Source: Jacaranda mimosifolia
Lineage: Eukaryota > Streptophyta > Magnoliopsida > Lamiales > Bignoniaceae
NCBI GenBank assembly: GCA_018894105.1
Contig: CM032127.1
Span: 28,450,369 to 28,514,368, forward strand
Direction of reading: 5' to 3'
Length of the DNA stretch: 64,000 nt
Shown here: positions 60,211-64,000 of the stretch, one piece after another
How positions within the stretch are numbered: position 1 is the first letter of the stretch
How the letters are laid out: every line of letters begins with the position of its first letter
Position numbers and translations under genes: made by a program
The notes under the pieces: model-generated
What the model saw: the letters and a program-made list of their open reading frames with translations, nothing else
What the model was told of the DNA's origin: nothing
Databases searched by the model: none

Positions 60211-62174
60211 CTAGGCAACCTCCGTCGAGTAATCAGATGTAACTGCAGTATGGAAAAACACACCAGAATTGGGCCGTTTGGCAGCACGATGGGGTTGGTC
60301 TGTGGTGGAATCCTCATTAGACTTGGACCACTTGGAATTAGGATGTACTGTAAGGCTCCGTCTCCTTGTAAACCTAGCAAAATATCGCCTCTTAACACCC
60401 TTTGTAGAAGGTGCAAATATATCAGTAATAAATAATGGAACCTCAACCAGAGGTGCAAGATTTTGATTATTGGGTTGGAGTAGTGAGGGAGGATCATTTG
60501 GACGAGGCCCCGACTTACTAACATGTTCCGAAATATCACACCGAGAGTGAGATAGTGCAAGACGTCTTCCATCAGGTGTTTGCTGGGTAGATGCTTTAAT
60601 CATAACCGAAGAGCCAACAGGATGAATAGGAGATACTCTGTCGGATGAATGATTAAAGGATCCAAAAATTGCACCACCTAGAGGGGCCGATGGCCTTTCA
60701 CTGCAACGGAGATCAATATGAATGCCACTTGTAACATGATGACCAGAAGAGCCATGAGAAACAGTCGATGAAGATATGGACCGAACACCATAAGGATATC
60801 CAGAATATTTAGCACGCAACCAAGGCCCAATTTGTAACTTAACATTAGGATCATAGTCCGGATGATATTGTTGCTCACAATCATACATATGATGACTAAT
60901 AAGACCACATATATAGCAGAAGTTGGTGGTTAGACATTCATACTGAAACGAAACCACTGTTTGAGGTCCGAAGAAGTGGCAATCTGCGCAATCCTTGGTA
61001 TGGGTTTGGTTATATTGAGTCTCACCTGGAGCCGTAGGTAATTCGTAGGTTGAGGACCCGGATGCCTAATATCTGTCCCCAAAAATTGACCAATTTTATT
61101 CCCCGGGACTGTGCAATATTAGCTGTATGTTTAAGCACAGAAAGACCCCAAACTTAGGGGTGTTCGCGGATTGGATTGGATCGGTTTTGGGGAAAAAGCT
61201 AATCGATCAAATTATATAATATTTTTTGGATCGGTTTGGATTGGTTTGGTTCTTATAGTAAATCCAATCCAATCCAATCCAATCTATTTTAAATCGGTTT
61301 GGATTGGATCGGTTATTATATTTTTTAATTTTTTTTTTTTTAAAGTAAGCGAAAATAATATCATTTGGCAACAAAATTGAACTAAATTAAGTAAGAATAC
61401 TTAGATTATAAAATTATATAAGTCCACTAGAAGTCAACAATAAACATAATTCATAAATTCATCAAGTTTCAAATTTGACTTCCAAAAGAGTAATTACAAA
61501 AGTAATTGGCCAGCAACAGTAAAAGAAGCTGAGATGAAATTGTAGCTTCTAGTACAACATAGGTTCGAATATCCAGTTCAACAAAAAGAAAAAATAAATT
61601 AAAGTAGCCAAGGTAATTCCAGCAGAGACTATCCTCATTAAGAATCACAATGACAGCAACAAATACATCCAATACCTTTAGCAACCTCCAAGCACAATCA
61701 GTTTTTGGGGGTTGATGCACCAACTGGACATGTCCAAATTTTACATAAAGAACAATTAAATCTAAATAGAATAAGTGGAAAATTAAGTTTAGGGTTTACA
61801 CTTATAGGTTTAGTTTTATTTAAATATATTTAATATTTTTATAATTAAAATATTTTTTTATTTTATTAATATATAAATCAATTCGGTTTGGATTGGATCG
61901 GTTTTTCAGACTGAAACCGAAAACCGAACCGAACCGATCGATTATAAAAAAATAAATCCAATTTAAACAAAAAAAAAATCAGTTTTAATCGGTTTTCGAT
62001 TTTTTGGATCGGTTCATTGGTTTTTTTTTGGATTGGATTGGATTTGAACACCCCTACCCAAACTTGAACATAAAAAGGGCACCAATCCAAATTCACATGA
62101 CGAGGATCTTCATTCGAACACAATGAGGATAGTACTAGCAAGCTATTATCAAAAGACCATGGACAACCATTAAG
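60211..62174 (-). pseudogene. LINE ORF1 (DUF4283/zinc-knuckle type), split by a hAT MITE
   Basis: At 62174-62058 the minus strand reads PWSFDNSLLVLSSLCSNEDP and then DWCPFYVQVW, the DUF4283-type nucleic-acid binding region. After the hAT MITE (61155-62056) it resumes with KHTANIAQSRGIKLVNFWG in another frame. The zinc knuckle CYICGLISHHMYDC (CX2CX4HX4C) lies near 60880-60920. The C-terminal part is an open frame to 60211, 17 bp before the ORF2 start. ORF1 would bind the element RNA. The N-terminus is lost by 5' truncation. Confidence 0.85.
61155..62056. mobile_element. hAT-type MITE inserted in LINE ORF1 (GGATTGGATCGG subterminal repeats)
   Basis: The 902-bp element begins TAGGGGTGTTC and ends GAACACCCCTA, 11-bp perfect inverted ends. 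The flanking 8-bp target duplication is CCCAAACT (61147-61154 and 62057-62064), exact. Both ends are dense in 'ggattggatcggtt' type motifs in opposite arrangement. It has no transposase. The LINE codons VQVW are split exactly at the duplication. Confidence 0.95.
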
Positions 62175-62193
62175 TAGCTTAATTTGTAATTTT

Positions 62194-62480
62194 AAAAATA
62201 TTAAAAAATAACTTTATAAAATAATATTATAATAATTTCTTGAATATGAGAAAATAATATTATTAATAATAAATTAGTTATTTAAAAATTAATATACTCA
62301 CATTTTAGTTCTTGATAATTTATAAATTGATAACACTTGTGTTATTTTTATATATTGAATACATAAATTATTTATCATAGTATTATCATTTTTATATTAT
62401 ATATAACCTAGTGTATATTTTTAAACATATACAAATATATGTTATGAAAATACATGTATAAAATAAAATTTATATATAAT
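62194..62480. other. AT-rich non-coding DNA
   Basis: No feature recognised. It continues the pre-insertion host sequence after the LINE target duplication. Confidence 0.6.
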
Positions 62481-62483
62481 ATC

Positions 62484-62565
62484 GTAACAGTCTAGTGGCC
62501 CATAGCTCAATAGCATAACTCTACCATATAATGTGGGAGGTTGGAAGTTCAAGTCTAAACGAATT
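62484..62565 (+). other. tRNA-like or SINE head with A and B boxes
   Basis: TAGCTCAATA at 62503-62512 resembles a pol III A box, and GTTCAAGTC at 62547-62555 resembles a B box, at tRNA-like spacing. No full tRNA cloverleaf can be drawn, so it is more likely a tRNA-derived SINE head or tRNA relic than a working tRNA gene. The 3' part after it is AT-rich. Confidence 0.4.
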
Positions 62566-63053
62566 CTTGATGTACATACGTATATATAAATATATATAGT
62601 ATTGTAGCAAATTGTGTGCAAGTTGGAACCAAGTTAAAAATTAAATTCCACAAGCTGTTTATAATCTTAAATTTGCTCCAAGCAGGATATTTAGGATTGG
62701 TCCGAGTTGGGACTAATTGCCATCCCTGCAATTACATGGCAAATGTAATTAAATTTAGATTGAGTTTGATCAGAACCTGGTTCTTATCCAACTTGAATTT
62801 TGCGCGACTTTATGCATTAGTTCAGAGAGGAGAGAGACAGAGAGAGATTGCACTATCGTTGTCTGCCTCTTGGAACTAGTTTTATTCTCTCTTGGTTTGT
62901 TCACACTATCTGAATAATTCCAACAATAGAAAGTTTAATTGGAGGTCCTGCCTACCTTGCTTGTTTAGAGGGCTATTGGTTTGAGCATGAATTGTAAGTG
63001 AGATTATTTTTTGTCTTGAAATTATGAACTTTTTATTTTCATTTATAGTTTCT
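62566..63053. other. Non-coding DNA
   Basis: No gene recognised. It has a short GA-rich run near 62826-62846. Confidence 0.5.
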
Positions 63054-64000
63054 GTTGGAAATAATTGCACATAAATAATTATTTGATCCATATAGAATAA
63101 AACTGATGGTTCAATATTACCTTTTAATCAACTAAAGTTTCACGAATAACATCATTGATCGAAGCTCGTCTACAAGCCTCTAACTGCACATAGACTCCAA
63201 GATTCTCGATACGATCATTTCCCAACTATAGACTCCACGTTCTTTAATCTCGAGCAGCTTTCTCAATCTCTACTCGCCTCGTGGGATTACTATCAGAGCT
63301 TCCACAAACTTACATACCTTAAACCCTTAGAGATAATTTGGTGATACTCCAAGGAAGATTGAGAAAGAAGAATATAGAGAGTATATGGAGAGAGTGAATA
63401 CTCAAGTTGTGTGTTTCAAACTGTTGGGAAAAGGGCCTATTTATAGTTGAGTCTTCCAAGAGTTCAATCTAACTAGGAGTATCAAAAAGAGATATAGATA
63501 ATGTCTATACCACACAAGGGAGAGTTATCCTTCTAGATAAGGATGAATATTACCTATCCACATATCTTCAAAAGGAAGAGTTCTAATCTAATAACAACTG
63601 CAACTCCTTCTAGATATAGATAAGATCCACTCAAAATAGATGTCTATACCCGACCTAATTCGTAACATCTCCTACTCATACATATTTGACTCAATCTCCT
63701 CGAGCTTTGTACTCATAACATTTCTCGATCTCACATCCTTTCTTCCACATAGGAAATAAGGCGTGCGACTGAGCAAAAAGAGAACAAGTGATGAGAGTCA
63801 TATTAAGCCATCACCAAACTAATATAACCCTACAACTCCAAAAACTCACTATATACCCCAAAGAACATGCTTGACTCTTTCCACTATGTATCTATGCTCA
63901 TGACTATGTCAAATGCTTCTGACTTAGTTGGCCGGCCTATGAGCTATAAAATAAAAGTGCGTTAACAACTTTAGTTCTTCCTCAGCCCCTCATGTCAATT
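63054..64000 (-). repeat. Probable LTR fragment, minus orientation, continuing beyond the window
   Basis: It begins TGTTGGAAATAATTG (inverse of an LTR end in CA). It contains a minus-strand TATA box TATAAATA at 63438-63445, and CT-rich, AG-rich blocks typical of plant LTRs. No coding homology. The partner LTR is not in the window, so the superfamily is open. Confidence 0.4.

Larger units (their letters stand above)
56531..62180 (-). mobile_element. LINE (L1-type) retrotransposon, 5'-truncated, with a nested hAT MITE
   Basis: Minus-strand order is ORF1 with zinc knuckle, AP endonuclease, reverse transcriptase, zf-RVT-type end and poly(A) tail (T-rich 56527-56542 on +). It is flanked by a 13-bp TSD AATTTGTAATTTT. 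These are the hallmarks of target-primed insertion. The 5' end starts within ORF1, so it is 5'-truncated. A 902-bp hAT-type MITE (61155-62056) splits ORF1. Without it and its duplication, the LINE is about 4.7 kb. In-frame stops and frameshifts in ORF2 make it inactive. Confidence 0.95.

Noticed and set aside
62484..62565. Functional tRNA gene
   Set aside because: Acceptor and anticodon stems do not pair, so only a tRNA-like or SINE head is reported.

Overview
This is an AT-rich stretch of nuclear plant DNA, most likely from a eudicot. The evidence is one spliced plant housekeeping gene (DAD1) and plant-type families of Ty3/gypsy, Ty1/copia, LINE, MULE and hAT elements, almost all decayed. 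I found no bacterial, organellar or viral gene set. The only gene that looks intact is DAD1 (five exons, 49883-55986, + strand), a subunit of the ER oligosaccharyltransferase.

Layout. 1-8050: a Tat-like Ty3/gypsy element on the minus strand, running right to left from LTR promoter through gag, protease, RT, RNase H and integrase. 8060-13500: a second Tat-like remnant on the plus strand (gag/protease), two degenerate minisatellites and a decayed antisense ORF. 14889-34619: a nest. A Helitron-like sequence holds a Ty3/gypsy element (15675-33409, TSD CTTAT). That element holds a Ty1/copia element (16966-27239, TSD GCCCA) and a hAT-type MITE (27800-29418). 34620-36465: AT-rich DNA with a 384-bp tandem duplication.

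37000-47700: a decayed Mutator-like (MULE) transposase on +, a ~2.3-kb tandem array, and a convergent minus-strand multi-exon remnant that may be ULP1-like. A hAT-type MITE (43199-44087) sits inside this last part. 49063-49733: another hAT-type MITE, ending 149 bp before the DAD1 start codon. 50118-54955: DAD1 intron 2, swollen by an antisense chromovirus-type Ty3/gypsy fragment. 56531-62180: a 5'-truncated LINE on the minus strand with poly(A) tail and 13-bp TSD, itself split by a hAT-type MITE (61155-62056, TSD CCCAAACT). 62484-64000: a tRNA/SINE-like head and part of an LTR.

The elements do not cooperate as a system. The window mainly records successive insertions around one essential gene, and several insertion orders can be read from target-site duplications. 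I did not find a convincing undescribed molecular system. The most unusual parts are the MULE-centred region with its tandem array and the two Tat-like elements with an antisense ORF.
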